DNA of 21,471 nucleotides from Leptospira wolffii serovar Khorat str. Khorat-H2 (GCF_000306115.2 NZ_AKWX02000021.1:1-21471); one strand, 5' to 3'; positions 1-7,567 are shown, numbered from the stretch's first letter. The notes: generated by a model from the letters alone, not told the origin. A program made the numbers and translations.

Positions 1-375
1 CATAACATTAAAGTCCAAACCGTTCTAACCGATAATGGTCGTGAGTATTGTGGAAGAGAAGACCAACATCCTTTCGAATTATTTCTTCAGTTAGAAGACA
101 TCGAACATCGGACCACTAAAGTTCGCAGGCCTCAAAGCAACGGATACGTGGAACGTCTTCACAGAACTTTACTTGATGAGCACTTCAGGATCGCCGGTAG
201 AACTAAATTTTATGAGTCGATCGAAGAGATGCAGATCGATCTGCATCTCTTCTTTGAAGAATACAATTACAAGAGGGCGCACCAAGGTAGAAACATGAAC
301 GGAAGAACTCCTTTTCAAGTCTTCATTGAGGGCATTAAGACAGAAGAATCGGAGGTCCACCAAGCAGAAAATTAG
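1..375 (+). CDS. IS481-like transposase, 3' part
   Basis: The frame is open from the window edge to a TAG at 373-375, so the N-terminus lies outside. About 124 residues are visible. They hold the second half of a DDE integrase core (rve fold): the second catalytic Asp in TDNG (residues 10-13), then QSNGYVERLH with the catalytic Glu, then a YNYKRAHQGRNMNGRTPFQ tail typical of IS481/IS3-type transposases. Translation could only begin inside the window at 148, which would lose the Asp, so the real gene starts upstream. The element's right end is probably within 376-424, where TGTCAGG and TGTACA occur, but I cannot pair it with a left end. It abuts the last cassette gene with no attC in between. 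IS481 family is a call from motif memory; IS3 is the alternative. Confidence 0.85.
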   Translation, partial: HNIKVQTVLTDNGREYCGREDQHPFELFLQLEDIEHRTTKVRRPQSNGYVERLHRTLLDEHFRIAGRTKFYESIEEMQIDLHLFFEEYNYKRAHQGRNMNGRTPFQVFIEGIKTEESEVHQAEN

Positions 376-424
376 AACAAGCGTTCAGAAGAAGTGTCAG
401 GTGAATACTAACATTGTACAGTCT

Positions 425-1204
425 TTATATGAATGCATAAAGTTTTTCACACTTGTCTATCGTAGGAATAAATTGAGCATTTAATAATGAAGCGAGTCTC
501 ATAGTATTTAAAACCATTGTGCAGCTCATATTATGAGCCGTCCGAACCAAATGCAAACTATCTCTTTCCAATCTCTTCCGATCTTCTTTAGTTTTCTTAA
601 AAACCGAGGCACCAAATGGCCCGCCGTGAACAAAAGATGAATAGTTTGAATAAAGCGGGATTATTTGTTGAAGATATTTATTTTGCCCATTACCGTAAGC
701 AGAGGGCCTACTATTTAAATAGCTTATTATATTCTTAATTCCAAATTTTGCATTTACAATATCCAATTCTTTCTGCGTCACATTTTTGAGTTCAGGAATT
801 GCAGGCAATTCTGCCAAGCGATCTGAAAAAGTCTGTTTTGTTAGAAATATTTTATCATTTCTGTTAAGTGCATCTGCATAGCTTTTTAGCTCTACTTCTA
901 ATAAATATAAGATATAGTCTTTCCCTACGACGTCAGATTGCTCGGATAACGCACGGGAATAAATATAGGTATGGCGAAATTGATGCTCAATTAAACTCCG
1001 AAGAAGAATTGTTCCTGAATAAATTTCCTTTTTCTTTGCTAACTCAACTATTGAACAAGCAATTTCATCTCCCCTATTTGCGAGCGAAACAAGAGCCTCT
1101 CCTGAAAAATGATACTTTGACCTCGGAAAAGTTAACCCAAAGCTTTGAATATTTTTATTGAATAATTTATGTAATATCTTAAAGTTTTTAAATATTTGGT
1201 TCAT
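425..1204 (-). CDS. Unknown protein, DUF5677-like
   Basis: This 259-residue protein has no signal peptide or membrane helix that I can see. It looks mostly helical, with a TILLRSLIEHQFR segment in the first third and a conserved-looking SSFVHGGPFG segment near residue 205. That combination reminds me of DUF5677-type proteins found in accessory DNA, but the match is weak and no activity can be assigned. I chose ATG at 1204 (MNQIF); a TTG at 1234 would start inside the attC box. There is no clear Shine-Dalgarno site. The stop codon lies about 50 bp from the transposase gene and no attC follows, so this cassette has lost its recombination site and possibly its original C-terminus. Confidence 0.75.
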   Translation of the reverse strand: MNQIFKNFKILHKLFNKNIQSFGLTFPRSKYHFSGEALVSLANRGDEIACSIVELAKKKEIYSGTILLRSLIEHQFRHTYIYSRALSEQSDVVGKDYILYLLEVELKSYADALNRNDKIFLTKQTFSDRLAELPAIPELKNVTQKELDIVNAKFGIKNIISYLNSRPSAYGNGQNKYLQQIIPLYSNYSSFVHGGPFGASVFKKTKEDRKRLERDSLHLVRTAHNMSCTMVLNTMRLASLLNAQFIPTIDKCEKLYAFI

Positions 1205-1221
1205 ATAAAGATAGCAATGTC

Positions 1222-1380
1222 GCTTAACGACCAAGGCTTGACGAAGTCGCCGCGCTGAGCATTAGCGAAGACGGGAACGAAAATTGCCTCTGCAATTTGA
1301 GTTACCGAGGCGATTTGCCGAAGGCCAAGCGAGAGTCGCGTAGCGATCTCGAAGCGATGCGTCAGAGCCGATAGTTATGC
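1222..1380 (-). other. attC site 1
   Basis: In cassette orientation R'' is GCATAAC and R' is GTTAAGC, with arms CTCTGACG and CGTCAAG. The centre differs from the other sites, carrying an AAGTCGCC/GGCGATTT stem and an ATTGCCTCTGCAAT hairpin. It belongs to the BrnTA-like cassette and separates it from the unknown gene at 425. Confidence 0.88.
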
Positions 1381-1397
1381 GAAGTGTGGGGTTTTGT

Positions 1398-1670
1398 TTA
1401 GCGCTCTGTTAATTTACCAGTAACATACTGATGCAATATACTTGAAACCAAAGTCTGATAAGGAATTCCAATTTCTAATGCTTTGGTTTTCAATAATTGA
1501 ATATCTTTTCCAGCTATCCTGATATTCATTCTTTTATCTTTTAACAAAGTATTCTTGGCAGCAGATTTGAATTTTTTTAAATACTGAGCTTTATTATCAA
1601 CCGGCTTCCATTCATTTCTCTCAATAGAAGATTCTAAATCTTTTTCTTCTTGGCTAAGCTTATACTTCAT
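1398..1670 (-). CDS. BrnA/CopG-like antitoxin
   Basis: This 90-residue protein has an acidic, charged N-terminal half and a C-terminal half (from MNIRIAGKDIQLLKTKALE) that reads as a ribbon-helix-helix or CopG-type DNA-binding unit with the typical GIPYQTLVSSILHQYV helix. It is the second gene of a toxin-antitoxin pair; its ATG (1670) overlaps the toxin stop as ATGA, so the two are translationally coupled. It should neutralise the upstream toxin and repress the shared promoter through the dyad at 1957-1974. The toxin-first order and coupling match BrnT-BrnA modules. The exact family name is inferred from pattern, not from a search. Confidence 0.85.
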   Translation of the reverse strand: MKYKLSQEEKDLESSIERNEWKPVDNKAQYLKKFKSAAKNTLLKDKRMNIRIAGKDIQLLKTKALEIGIPYQTLVSSILHQYVTGKLTER

Positions 1671-1945
1671 AAATTTGCCTCCGGTAAATATATACTAGTG
1701 TATTTCCTTGAAGGATATGCTGTTTTAAAGAAGAACGTATCCTTACTCTCAATTGCAGGAACTACCCAAGCATAATTATCAATTTCTATAATTATTAAGA
1801 TTTGATTAGGATACTTTTTCTTATTCGGATGCTTTAAGATTTCTAAAACCGATCCGGATTCAATTTCAACAACTACTCTCTCAAAGCTTATATTCCGCTC
1901 AGATTTTAAGGTTTCGTTCTTTTCATTATCCCAATCAAAGATCAC
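1667..1945 (-). CDS. BrnT-like ribonuclease toxin
   Basis: This 92-residue protein begins IFDWDNEKNETLKSERNISFE, the usual opening of the BrnT family (F-W-D-x-x-K, then a 'Gly/Ile-Ser/Val-Ser-Phe-Glu' turn). It continues with strands ending in FFFKTAYPSRKYTSIY. BrnT toxins are RelE-fold ribonucleases that cut mRNA and are held inactive by BrnA. The start is GTG at 1945; no Shine-Dalgarno site precedes it, and the predicted transcription start falls almost on the GTG, so the message may be leaderless. The antitoxin gene overlaps the stop codon by 4 bp. Confidence 0.85.
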   Translation of the reverse strand: MIFDWDNEKNETLKSERNISFERVVVEIESGSVLEILKHPNKKKYPNQILIIIEIDNYAWVVPAIESKDTFFFKTAYPSRKYTSIYLPEANL

Positions 1946-1951
1946 CTATCT

Positions 1952-1979
1952 ATGCTATTAGACGTGTGCCTAATGTCAA
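1952..1979 (-). promoter_or_regulatory. Promoter and operator of the BrnTA-like operon
   Basis: On the minus strand there is TTGACA (1979-1974), a 16-bp spacer and TAGCAT (1957-1952). The spacer is an imperfect dyad with ATTAG and CTAAT arms (1957-1974), well placed for autorepression by the antitoxin. The minus-10 box lies about 7 bases before the GTG start of the toxin. Confidence 0.6.
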
Positions 1980-2091
1980 CACAAAGATTATAGTCTAAAT
2001 ATTGTCCATTTTTGTAAAAATAATCTTAAAATTAAAGGCAAACATTGCGAATAAGAGTTACGAGAAAAAGGGCAATTTTCCCCCACATTTC

Positions 2092-2259
2092 GCATAACGA
2101 CGTTGGCTTGCCGACGTTGGCGACTCTGAGCCTCGAAGAGGCGTTAGAGCCAGGCGCGACCTTTTGCCAAGCAAAAGTCGTGACTGGAGCCAATGTGCCG
2201 AAGGCCAAGCAAGGGTTGCGGAGCAAGCCCGAAGCGATGCGGCAAGTTGGCAGTTATAC
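2092..2259 (-). other. attC site 2
   Basis: R'' is GTATAAC and R' is GTTATGC; arms are of the CTTGCCG/CGGCAAG type. The inner stem reads TTGGC/GCCAA, and a CTCTGAGCCTCGAAGAGG region forms an extra branch, as in attC 10. This is the attC of the exported TPR-like cassette. Confidence 0.9.
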
Positions 2260-2280
2260 GACGTTATGATTATATTAAAA

Positions 2281-2835
2281 TTAGTCAACAATCCAGTTTT
2301 GACCGTTTTTAATATAGGATCGTAACCATTTAATTCTTTTTCTTACAGTACCAGAAAGATTACTATCAGGATATTTTTTAAGAAATCCCTCTAACTTACC
2401 CTTCTCTTCTTTAAGATTATCATAGTTATATTCTTCTGGAAGGGAATAGATCAAATAATATTCAGCGTCATCTAAAAATTCCGAGTTCGGATAATCTGAT
2501 ATGATTTTCTTGAAATGATAGCCTGTGTAACCGACAAAATTTCCATAATTGGCTGACTTAATAATGCTTAATTGATATACATTTCGATATTTCAAATCCT
2601 TTTTGTAGTCTGAAATTGAGATATCTACATTCAGCAGTAATTTTCCCATCTCTAATAAGAGCCTATCAAATTCTTTTGAATTTTCTTCTTCGAGTAACAA
2701 AGAATTCAACTTATCAATTTTTTGGATTGTCGTTAATTTTTTCTCTAAAACTAATTTTTGAATCGTTAAATTGTCTATCGCAAAGGAAGGCTCAAAACTT
2801 AACAAAATTATGGCAAGCAGATACTCTGTTCTCAT
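2281..2835 (-). CDS. Exported TPR-like (BamD/YbgF-type) protein
   Basis: This 184-residue protein has an N-terminal signal peptide (about residues 1-19, ending PSFA), with no Cys for lipidation at the cleavage site. The C-terminal half contains two repeats of the form HFKKIISDYPNSEFLDDAEYY and LEGFLKKYPDSNLSGTVRKR. This is the TPR pattern of outer-membrane assembly proteins such as BamD and of Tol-associated YbgF. A periplasmic scaffold role is likely but the partner is unknown. It is the only gene of its cassette, ATG at 2835, without an obvious ribosome-binding site. It is much shorter than BamD (about 245 residues), so it is probably a distinct small TPR protein. Confidence 0.8.
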   Translation of the reverse strand: MRTEYLLAIILLSFEPSFAIDNLTIQKLVLEKKLTTIQKIDKLNSLLLEEENSKEFDRLLLEMGKLLLNVDISISDYKKDLKYRNVYQLSIIKSANYGNFVGYTGYHFKKIISDYPNSEFLDDAEYYLIYSLPEEYNYDNLKEEKGKLEGFLKKYPDSNLSGTVRKRIKWLRSYIKNGQNWIVD

Positions 2836-2868
2836 GAATTTTCAAACTAATAAATTTATCATAATGTC

Positions 2869-3022
2869 GTATAACGACCCTAGGCTTGACGACGTTTCGC
2901 GAGTCCGCAGGACTTGGCGCGAGACTTGCTGTGCAAGACGAGTGACAAAGCGAAATGTGCCGGAGGCCGAGCGAGAGTCGCGTAGCGATCTCGAAGCGAC
3001 GCGTCAGAGCCGTTAGTTATAC
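2869..3022 (-). other. attC site 3
   Basis: R'' and R' are GTATAAC and GTTATAC; arms are of the CTTGACG/CGTCAGAG type. The inner stem is TTTCGC/GCGAAA, and an AGTCCGCAGGACT hairpin is visible. It ends the CYTH cassette. Confidence 0.9.
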
Positions 3023-3039
3023 GCAGTAGCCCAAATTTT

Positions 3040-3504
3040 TTATAAGTTCCAATGCCTAAAAGGACTTCTAATAAGGTTCGAATTAAAATATTTAGGGTCA
3101 TCTGAAACTTCCTTCCCTATCCAATCAGGTTTGTTGAAAATTTCATTTTCCGATTTTAATTCGATTTCCGCTACGACAAGTCCTTCATTTTCTTCTAGAA
3201 ACTCATCGACCTCCCAGATACTACCTTGAAAGTTAATAAGATATCGAAGTTTTTTAACTACAGGCTTTTCGCAGATATTACTGATCATCTCTTCCGCATC
3301 AGTAATTGGAATTTCATATTCAAATTCTTGCCTAGAAATACCGACAGTCTTCGATTTTACTGTTATATAGGCTTTATTTGATTCGATTCTAACACGAACC
3401 GTTCTGTTCTTATCAGAATTCAAATAACCTTGCAAAATTATTGAAGGAAAAGCATCCTTCTTATAATCGGAGTTTGTGACTAAAAATTTTCGTTCAATTT
3501 CCAT
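3040..3504 (-). CDS. CYTH-domain protein (triphosphate tunnel metalloenzyme)
   Basis: This 154-residue protein opens with EIERKFLV, the ExExK signature of CYTH proteins (Glu2, Glu4, Lys6). It then shows the expected alternating basic and acidic strands: RTVRVRI around 34-40, AYITVKSK around 45-52, KKLRY, WEVDEFLEENEGLVVAEIEL. These line a tunnel that binds a triphosphate and divalent metal. Bacterial members are inorganic triphosphatases, thiamine triphosphatases or class IV adenylate cyclases. Length and motif match the short NE0304/CyaB-like group, where tripolyphosphatase activity is usual. The substrate cannot be told from sequence. It is alone in its cassette, whose two ends share a 20-bp inverted repeat with one mismatch. 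Confidence 0.9.
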   Translation of the reverse strand: MEIERKFLVTNSDYKKDAFPSIILQGYLNSDKNRTVRVRIESNKAYITVKSKTVGISRQEFEYEIPITDAEEMISNICEKPVVKKLRYLINFQGSIWEVDEFLEENEGLVVAEIELKSENEIFNKPDWIGKEVSDDPKYFNSNLIRSPFRHWNL

Positions 3505-3574
3505 CGATCAACTTTATATTGTAAACTTTCTTTCAAATGTTTTTCCGGACATCAATTTGAGTTTGGGCTATTGC

Positions 3575-3731
3575 GTATAACGACCGAGCCTTGCCGACGT
3601 TGGCGAGCTGAGCAAAGCGAAGACAGGCACGAGAATTGCTCTGCAAGTCGAGTGACTGAGCCAATGTGCCGAAGGCCAAGCAAGAGTCGCGAAGCGAGCT
3701 CGAAGCGCAGCGGCAGAGGCGAAAGTTATGC
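3575..3731 (-). other. attC site 4
   Basis: R'' is GCATAAC and R' is GTTATAC; arms are GCCTTGCCG/CGGCAGAGGC, a type shared only with attC 22. It is the attC of the mer-like cassette. Confidence 0.9.
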
Positions 3732-3807
3732 GAAGTGCCGCACCCCGAGGGCGGAGGCATGGAGGCCGGAGCCCGATCATTTTTTTTATTTTTTTTTGTT
3801 CTGGGTA

Positions 3808-3839
3808 TTGACTCTATAGTATACTATAGACCATATACT
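3808..3839 (+). promoter_or_regulatory. MerR-type promoter and operator
   Basis: TTGACT (3808-3813) and TATACT (3834-3839) are 20 bp apart, longer than the 17 bp of ordinary promoters. The gap is filled by a perfect 18-bp palindrome (3813-3830, core CTATAGTATACTATAG). An over-long spacer holding a dyad is the hallmark of promoters activated by MerR-family proteins through DNA untwisting. merR begins 17 bp downstream, so regulator and transporter share this promoter. Confidence 0.85.
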
Positions 3840-3856
3840 GAATTCAGAGAGAAGGC

Positions 3857-4261
3857 ATGAAAATAGGACAAATCGCTAGAAAGGCTGATGTTTCAGTCCA
3901 GACGGTTCGATACTACGATTCTCTGGGTCTGCTAGGAAAATCTGCGCGAAACGAAGTTGGCTATAGACTTTATCAACAGGATGTTGCGGCGCGAATCAGA
4001 TTCATAAAGAGAGCCCAGGATCTGGGCTTCAGCCTGGAGGAAATCGGGGAACTGCTGGATTTGCGCATCGAGCGACCGAATCAATGCGCCAGCGTGAAAA
4101 GAAAAGTTGAACATAAGCTTGAATTAACGCGCAGGAAGCTTGAAGATTTGCGAAAGATTGAGCGAGGTCTGCTTACGATTAACCGGCAATGTGCTAGTGC
4201 GGAACCTACGGGCGACTGTCCTTTGCTAACGACTCTGGGAGGAAGCAATGAAAAAGATTGA
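3857..4261 (+). CDS. merR: MerR-family metal-responsive regulator
   Basis: This 134-residue protein has the MerR winged helix-turn-helix (MKIGQIARKADVSVQTVRYY) at the N-terminus, a dimerisation helix (about 80-108) and a C-terminal metal loop. Cys77, Cys112 and Cys121 are present with the Cys-x8-Cys spacing of mercury-sensing MerR (Cys82, Cys117, Cys126), so Hg(II) is the likely inducer. Dimers would bind the palindrome at 3813-3830 and switch on their own operon. The ATG follows an AGAAGG site (3850-3855) by only one base. It overlaps the next gene by 14 bp. It reads against the array orientation and its base composition is visibly richer in G+C than its neighbours, both signs of separate origin. 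Confidence 0.92.
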   Translation: MKIGQIARKADVSVQTVRYYDSLGLLGKSARNEVGYRLYQQDVAARIRFIKRAQDLGFSLEEIGELLDLRIERPNQCASVKRKVEHKLELTRRKLEDLRKIERGLLTINRQCASAEPTGDCPLLTTLGGSNEKD

Positions 4262-4943
4262 GCTTGTATACGAAACGACATGCCCAAATGCGCAAGCCGT
4301 CAGGGAAATGTTGAAAACGATAGGTTTGGAACTTGGTCTGCAATTGAACGTGACTGAGACGAATAAGGATGATCCAAACGCACCTGAGTATGCACGGAAA
4401 TTATCTTCTCCGACAGTGCTGGTTGACGGAAAGGATGTGGTTGCAGACGGGTCAGTGGGCGGGAACGCCTGCAGGATTTATCGCACAGCAGATGGCAGGA
4501 TGACAGGAATTCCGCCCAGAGCTGCAGTTTTGGACGCTCTGAGAAAATCTCAACGCAAACAGAAATGGGGATTGCTCTCGTTCATACCTGTGGTGATGAC
4601 TGCGATGCTTCCGGTAGTATCATGTCCGGCTTGCTGGCCACTTTACGGCAGCGTTCTAGCAAGTCTGGGTCTAACTTTTGTTGATTATACACCGTATATC
4701 CGACCGATCATGCTTGCATTTTCAGCGCTGGCTGCAGGCGGAATTGTGTACTATTGGAACCGCACGCGAAAGTGGCTGCCAGCAGTAACTGGATTGGCCG
4801 GAGTTGCGATAATCGTAGTTGGAAAACTAACTCTCTCCAATTCTCTTGCAATTTACAGTGGCGGCTTTGTTGCGACGTTAGCCTTTGTCCTGGGAGCGTT
4901 GCCTTCAAGAAAAATCAGACCGGATAACTGTGAGACGTGCTAG
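4248..4943 (+). CDS. Thioredoxin-like/MerC-MerT-like membrane transporter fusion
   Basis: This 231-residue protein has two parts. Residues 1-100 look thioredoxin-like: strand-helix opening with Cys12 in TTCPNA, a cis-Pro loop SPTVLVDG (54-61) and ACRIY with Cys75. Residues 108-218 contain about four or five hydrophobic helices, with paired cysteines SCPACWP (Cys126, Cys129) at the end of the first helix as in mercury transporters of the MerT/MerC group, and a C-terminal Cys-x2-Cys (228, 231). The soluble domain may hand metal to the membrane cysteines, as MerP does for MerT. A strong GGGAGG site (4237-4242) sits 5 bp before the ATG. No merA reductase or merP follows. Substrate by inference: Hg(II). 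Confidence 0.8.
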   Translation: MKKIELVYETTCPNAQAVREMLKTIGLELGLQLNVTETNKDDPNAPEYARKLSSPTVLVDGKDVVADGSVGGNACRIYRTADGRMTGIPPRAAVLDALRKSQRKQKWGLLSFIPVVMTAMLPVVSCPACWPLYGSVLASLGLTFVDYTPYIRPIMLAFSALAAGGIVYYWNRTRKWLPAVTGLAGVAIIVVGKLTLSNSLAIYSGGFVATLAFVLGALPSRKIRPDNCETC

Positions 4944-4944
4944 A

Positions 4945-4966
4945 GGCCGGACACGGATGTCCGGCC
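4945..4966 (+). terminator. Terminator-like hairpin after the mer-like operon
   Basis: A perfect 9-bp stem (GGCCGGACA/TGTCCGGCC) with a CGGA loop begins two bases after the stop codon. No T-run follows, so it may stop transcription weakly or protect the 3' end. Confidence 0.5.
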
Positions 4967-4985
4967 CCGAGGGGTGCGGCATTTC

Positions 4986-5138
4986 GCATAACGACCAAGG
5001 GTTGGCGACGTTTCGCGCGTGCGCAAGCACTTGGCGCGAGGCTTGCCACGCAAGACGAGTGACAAAGCGAAATGTGGCGAAGCCTGGAGCGAGGGCGCGC
5101 AAGCGACCCGAAGCGTAACGCCAACTCGATAGTTATGC
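4986..5138 (-). other. attC site 5
   Basis: R'' and R' are GCATAAC and GTTATGC; arms are GTTGGCG/CGCCAAC, shared with attC 9. Inner stem TTTCGC/GCGAAA. It ends the cassette at 5155-6063. Confidence 0.9.
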
Positions 5139-5154
5139 GACGGTCTTGCTAATA

Positions 5155-6063
5155 TTAGCCTACCTTAAACGAACTCAAAGCAATTGAACCATCAAGGCGA
5201 CTTTCAAATAAAATATTTAGCCTCGATAAGAAACTATTCTCTTCAGTCGATAGCCAATTGAGAATTTCATCACTTTTTGAAGATAGACCTGGATTAATAG
5301 GCTGCACAATTCCAGAGGGAATATATTTTCCTGATTGAAAGCGAACATGATTTAGTAATTCGCTTATAGCTCCTGCAGCAAAATCTGGGATAGCATTTAA
5401 ATCTTCTTCCAATAAATCGCCGGGATCTATTTGAGTTGTTCCCAGGCTAAACTCTTTTATCGGATGATTGATATAGTAGGCGCATATCGATTCTAAAAGC
5501 ATTTTAACATCATTTGACTTTATTTCATTTGCGAAGAGATTATCTTGGTCCGAAACCCAAAGTATACTTTGATCTGTCCGAGCATAATAAGAAACTAATA
5601 AAGCAACAAAATGTATAATTCGAAAAGAATTTTCAAACGACTCGTCATTCCATTTAGACGTGAGCATATTATTGTCACTGAAATGTTTAAGAAACTCCTT
5701 GCCTTCACAAAGATTCTTTATACTTTTACTGATGCCTATTGTAAGCAATAATCCAGGCAATTTATTTGCGGCAATTAAAAATGATTGTAGGGCATTTTGA
5801 CGATGTCGATCACTAAGTCGTTTAAACGACATCCGACGATTATCAGGAAGATGTTGTTTCCGTACTAAACTTCTCAAAATTTGCCATTGTTTACTTTTGC
5901 TAAAATCAATAACTAAAAAAGAAAGCACATCAAATTTAGCACCTGGGTGACCTCCACTATAATCTGATGTTATATATAGAATTTCCCCGCTAAAATCTGG
6001 AATTGGTTTCTCATTTAAACGTCGATTAAAATACGGAACCCAAGGATAAATTGAGCTATTCAT
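5155..6063 (-). CDS. Unknown protein
   Basis: This 302-residue protein is predicted soluble. I do not recognise the family. Near the N-terminus it has EILYITSDYSGGHPGAKFDV (about residues 27-46), a strand ending in an acidic residue followed by Gly-rich turn. Further on come a basic stretch (RRMSFKRLSDRHRQN) and ILWVSDQDNLFAN around residue 170. Acidic residues at strand ends would suit an RNase H-like or DUF3800-type nuclease fold, but this is weak inference. ATG at 6063 follows an AT-rich leader without a clear ribosome-binding site. Single gene in its cassette; the cassette ends share GTCTTGCTAA in inverted orientation. Confidence 0.75.
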   Translation of the reverse strand: MNSSIYPWVPYFNRRLNEKPIPDFSGEILYITSDYSGGHPGAKFDVLSFLVIDFSKSKQWQILRSLVRKQHLPDNRRMSFKRLSDRHRQNALQSFLIAANKLPGLLLTIGISKSIKNLCEGKEFLKHFSDNNMLTSKWNDESFENSFRIIHFVALLVSYYARTDQSILWVSDQDNLFANEIKSNDVKMLLESICAYYINHPIKEFSLGTTQIDPGDLLEEDLNAIPDFAAGAISELLNHVRFQSGKYIPSGIVQPINPGLSSKSDEILNWLSTEENSFLSRLNILFESRLDGSIALSSFKVG

Positions 6064-6124
6064 TTTATTATTTAGGTCGGGGATTTAGATTTCTTTCTAT
6101 CTGTAAAATTTAGCAAGACTGTTC

Positions 6125-6275
6125 GCATAACGACCAAGGCTTGACGACGTTTCGCGAGTCCGTAGGACTTGGCGCGAGGCTTGCTCCGCAAGACGAGTGA
6201 CAAAGCGAAATGTGCCGAAGGCCAAGCAAGAGTGCGAAGCATCTCGAAGCGCAGCGTCAGAGCCGACAGTTAGGC
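6125..6275 (-). other. attC site 6
   Basis: R'' is GCCTAAC and R' is GTTATGC; arms CTTGACG/CGTCAGAG. It is the only site whose leading flank lacks A at position 11, because of a one-base insertion. It serves the lipoprotein cassette at 6302. Confidence 0.9.
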
Positions 6276-6301
6276 GATGAGCACGTTCAAAAAGGAGCAA
6301 A

Positions 6302-6778
6302 CTACTCGTCGACTAATTTGAAATCCAGCGGAACTTTCTGCGAGCAAGCAATAGGCCTCCCCTTTAACATGCAAGCCTTATAATCAGCTTTAACTAAGAT
6401 AGCACCAGCTGCATCTTCAAAGGGCACATAACCGCAAGTATTTTCTTCCAGGCAATAATGTGCCAAATGGTTATTTTTAGTTACTACGACATGTGAGTAG
6501 ATTATGCAGTTGTATATGCCTTTTTTTTTAGCTGAATTAGGGTAGTATTTAGATAAAGGGAAATCTATACTAATCTTGATACCTTCACCATCCAATGTAT
6601 ATCCAGGCGGATATTTTCGATCGAATAATCTTTTGCAACTTTCTTTCCGAATATCAATATCTTCTTCCGCATAGTCGATTTCTCCAAGAAACACTCCGAT
6701 TTCCCGAAAGGTCGAGCTACATGAAAACGTCAAAAATGAATATAAAAAAATAACAATTAAATATTTATAAGGTAACAT
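6302..6778 (-). CDS. Putative lipoprotein
   Basis: This 158-residue protein starts with a hydrophobic signal ending LTFSC-SS, a spirochaete-type lipobox with Cys20 as the predicted lipidated residue, so it is probably anchored to the inner or outer membrane. The mature part is small, with six further cysteines (for example NTCGY and KACMLKGRPIACSQ) that could form disulfides in the periplasm. No family recognised. It is the only gene of its cassette. ATG at 6778; the leader is very AT-rich with no convincing ribosome-binding site. Confidence 0.8.
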   Translation of the reverse strand: MLPYKYLIVIFLYSFLTFSCSSTFREIGVFLGEIDYAEEDIDIRKESCKRLFDRKYPPGYTLDGEGIKISIDFPLSKYYPNSAKKKGIYNCIIYSHVVVTKNNHLAHYCLEENTCGYVPFEDAAGAILVKADYKACMLKGRPIACSQKVPLDFKLVDE

Positions 6779-6829
6779 ATTTTACTCTTTCAAAAGGGTA
6801 TCTTATTTTACAATATTTTTGTGCTTTTC

Positions 6830-6969
6830 GCCTAACGACCAAGGTGTTCCGACGTTTGCGATGGCGCGAGTTTGCTCATGCAAACGAAGTGACAGAAGCA
6901 AATGTGGCGTAGCCCGAGCGAGAGTTGCGAAGCAAGCTCGAAGCGAAGCGGAAGCACCGATAGTTAGTT
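6830..6969 (-). other. attC site 7
   Basis: R'' is AACTAAC (an unusual box) and R' is GTTAGGC; arms TGTTCCG/CGGAAGCA with inner stem TTTGC/GCAAA. The odd R'' is matched exactly by the GTTAGTT box at the far end of the same MazEF cassette. Confidence 0.88.
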
Positions 6970-6985
6970 GCAGTAGCCCGCTAAA

Positions 6986-7327
6986 CTAAAAAACTAACAA
7001 TTTAAGATTATCCAAAACTTCTTTAAATAATAGCTTATTAAGTGGTTCTATAAATTCCGCTTCGCGAATAGTCCAATCTAAATTCTTTATTTGGTCAGAG
7101 AGGACTACCCCATCTATTTTTTTAGATTTAACTACTACTTCAAAAGGATAGCCTTTAATCTTACTCGTGATTGGACAAAAAATTGCTAAGCCAGTCTTTG
7201 CATTATATTCTTTCGGAGATAGAACGAGTGCTGGCCTACGTCCTCTTTGTTCATGCCCTGCTTGAGGAGTAAAATTTAGCCATACAATGTCCCCTTTATC
7301 AGGGGTATATTTACTCTTTTTCACCAA
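6986..7327 (-). CDS. mazF: MazF/ChpK-type mRNA interferase toxin
   Basis: This 113-residue protein matches MazF throughout: GDIVWLNFTPQAGHEQRGRRPALVLS at the N-terminus (substrate loop and catalytic Arg), CPITSKIKGYPFEV in the middle, and VVLSDQIKNLDW towards the end. MazF proteins are ribosome-independent endoribonucleases cutting short mRNA motifs. It overlaps the upstream mazE by 7 bp, the standard antitoxin-first order. Leptospira interrogans carries a homologous chpIK pair, so this may be its local relative. Length is normal for the family. Within an integron such a module would penalise loss of its cassette. Confidence 0.93.
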   Translation of the reverse strand: MVKKSKYTPDKGDIVWLNFTPQAGHEQRGRRPALVLSPKEYNAKTGLAIFCPITSKIKGYPFEVVVKSKKIDGVVLSDQIKNLDWTIREAEFIEPLNKLLFKEVLDNLKLLVF

Positions 7328-7557
7328 GCCTCATGACCGACAGGAGAACCGGTAGAAACTTCTGAGTGAAGATTTTGCTTAGTGATTCTTGCTAATTTTT
7401 CTTCTAAAGATGCTTTTCTCATGGGATAAATTACTATTTTATCCCCCTCATATTGAAGCTCAACATGACTACCATCATTCAATTCCAATTCGTTAGCCAT
7501 AGCCTTCGGTATCCTAATACCTAAACTATTACCCCATTTTTGAATAATTGATTCCAT
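7321..7557 (-). CDS. mazE: MazE/ChpI-type antitoxin
   Basis: This 78-residue protein opens MESIIQKWGNSLGIRIPKAMA, the classic AbrB/MazE swapped-hairpin DNA-binding domain. A short acidic and flexible tail (EEKLARITKQNLHSEVS) would thread into the toxin. It binds MazF and represses the operon. I start it at ATG 7557; a TTG at 7590 would translate through the operator and is unlikely. The 17-bp palindrome at 7568-7584 lies just upstream. Confidence 0.92.
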   Translation of the reverse strand: MESIIQKWGNSLGIRIPKAMANELELNDGSHVELQYEGDKIVIYPMRKASLEEKLARITKQNLHSEVSTGSPVGHEAW

Positions 7558-7567
7558 ATAGCAACTA

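Noticed and set aside
376..424. Terminal inverted repeat of the IS element
   Set aside because: Candidate TGTCAGG/TGTACA bases are seen, but the left end is outside the window, so pairing cannot be shown.
4885..5124. Open frames of 60-80 codons on both strands across this and most attC sites, rich in Arg, Ala and Ser
   Set aside because: They follow the attC palindromes, recur with the same residues at every site, lack ribosome-binding sites and overlap real genes; they are by-products of the G+C-rich repeats.
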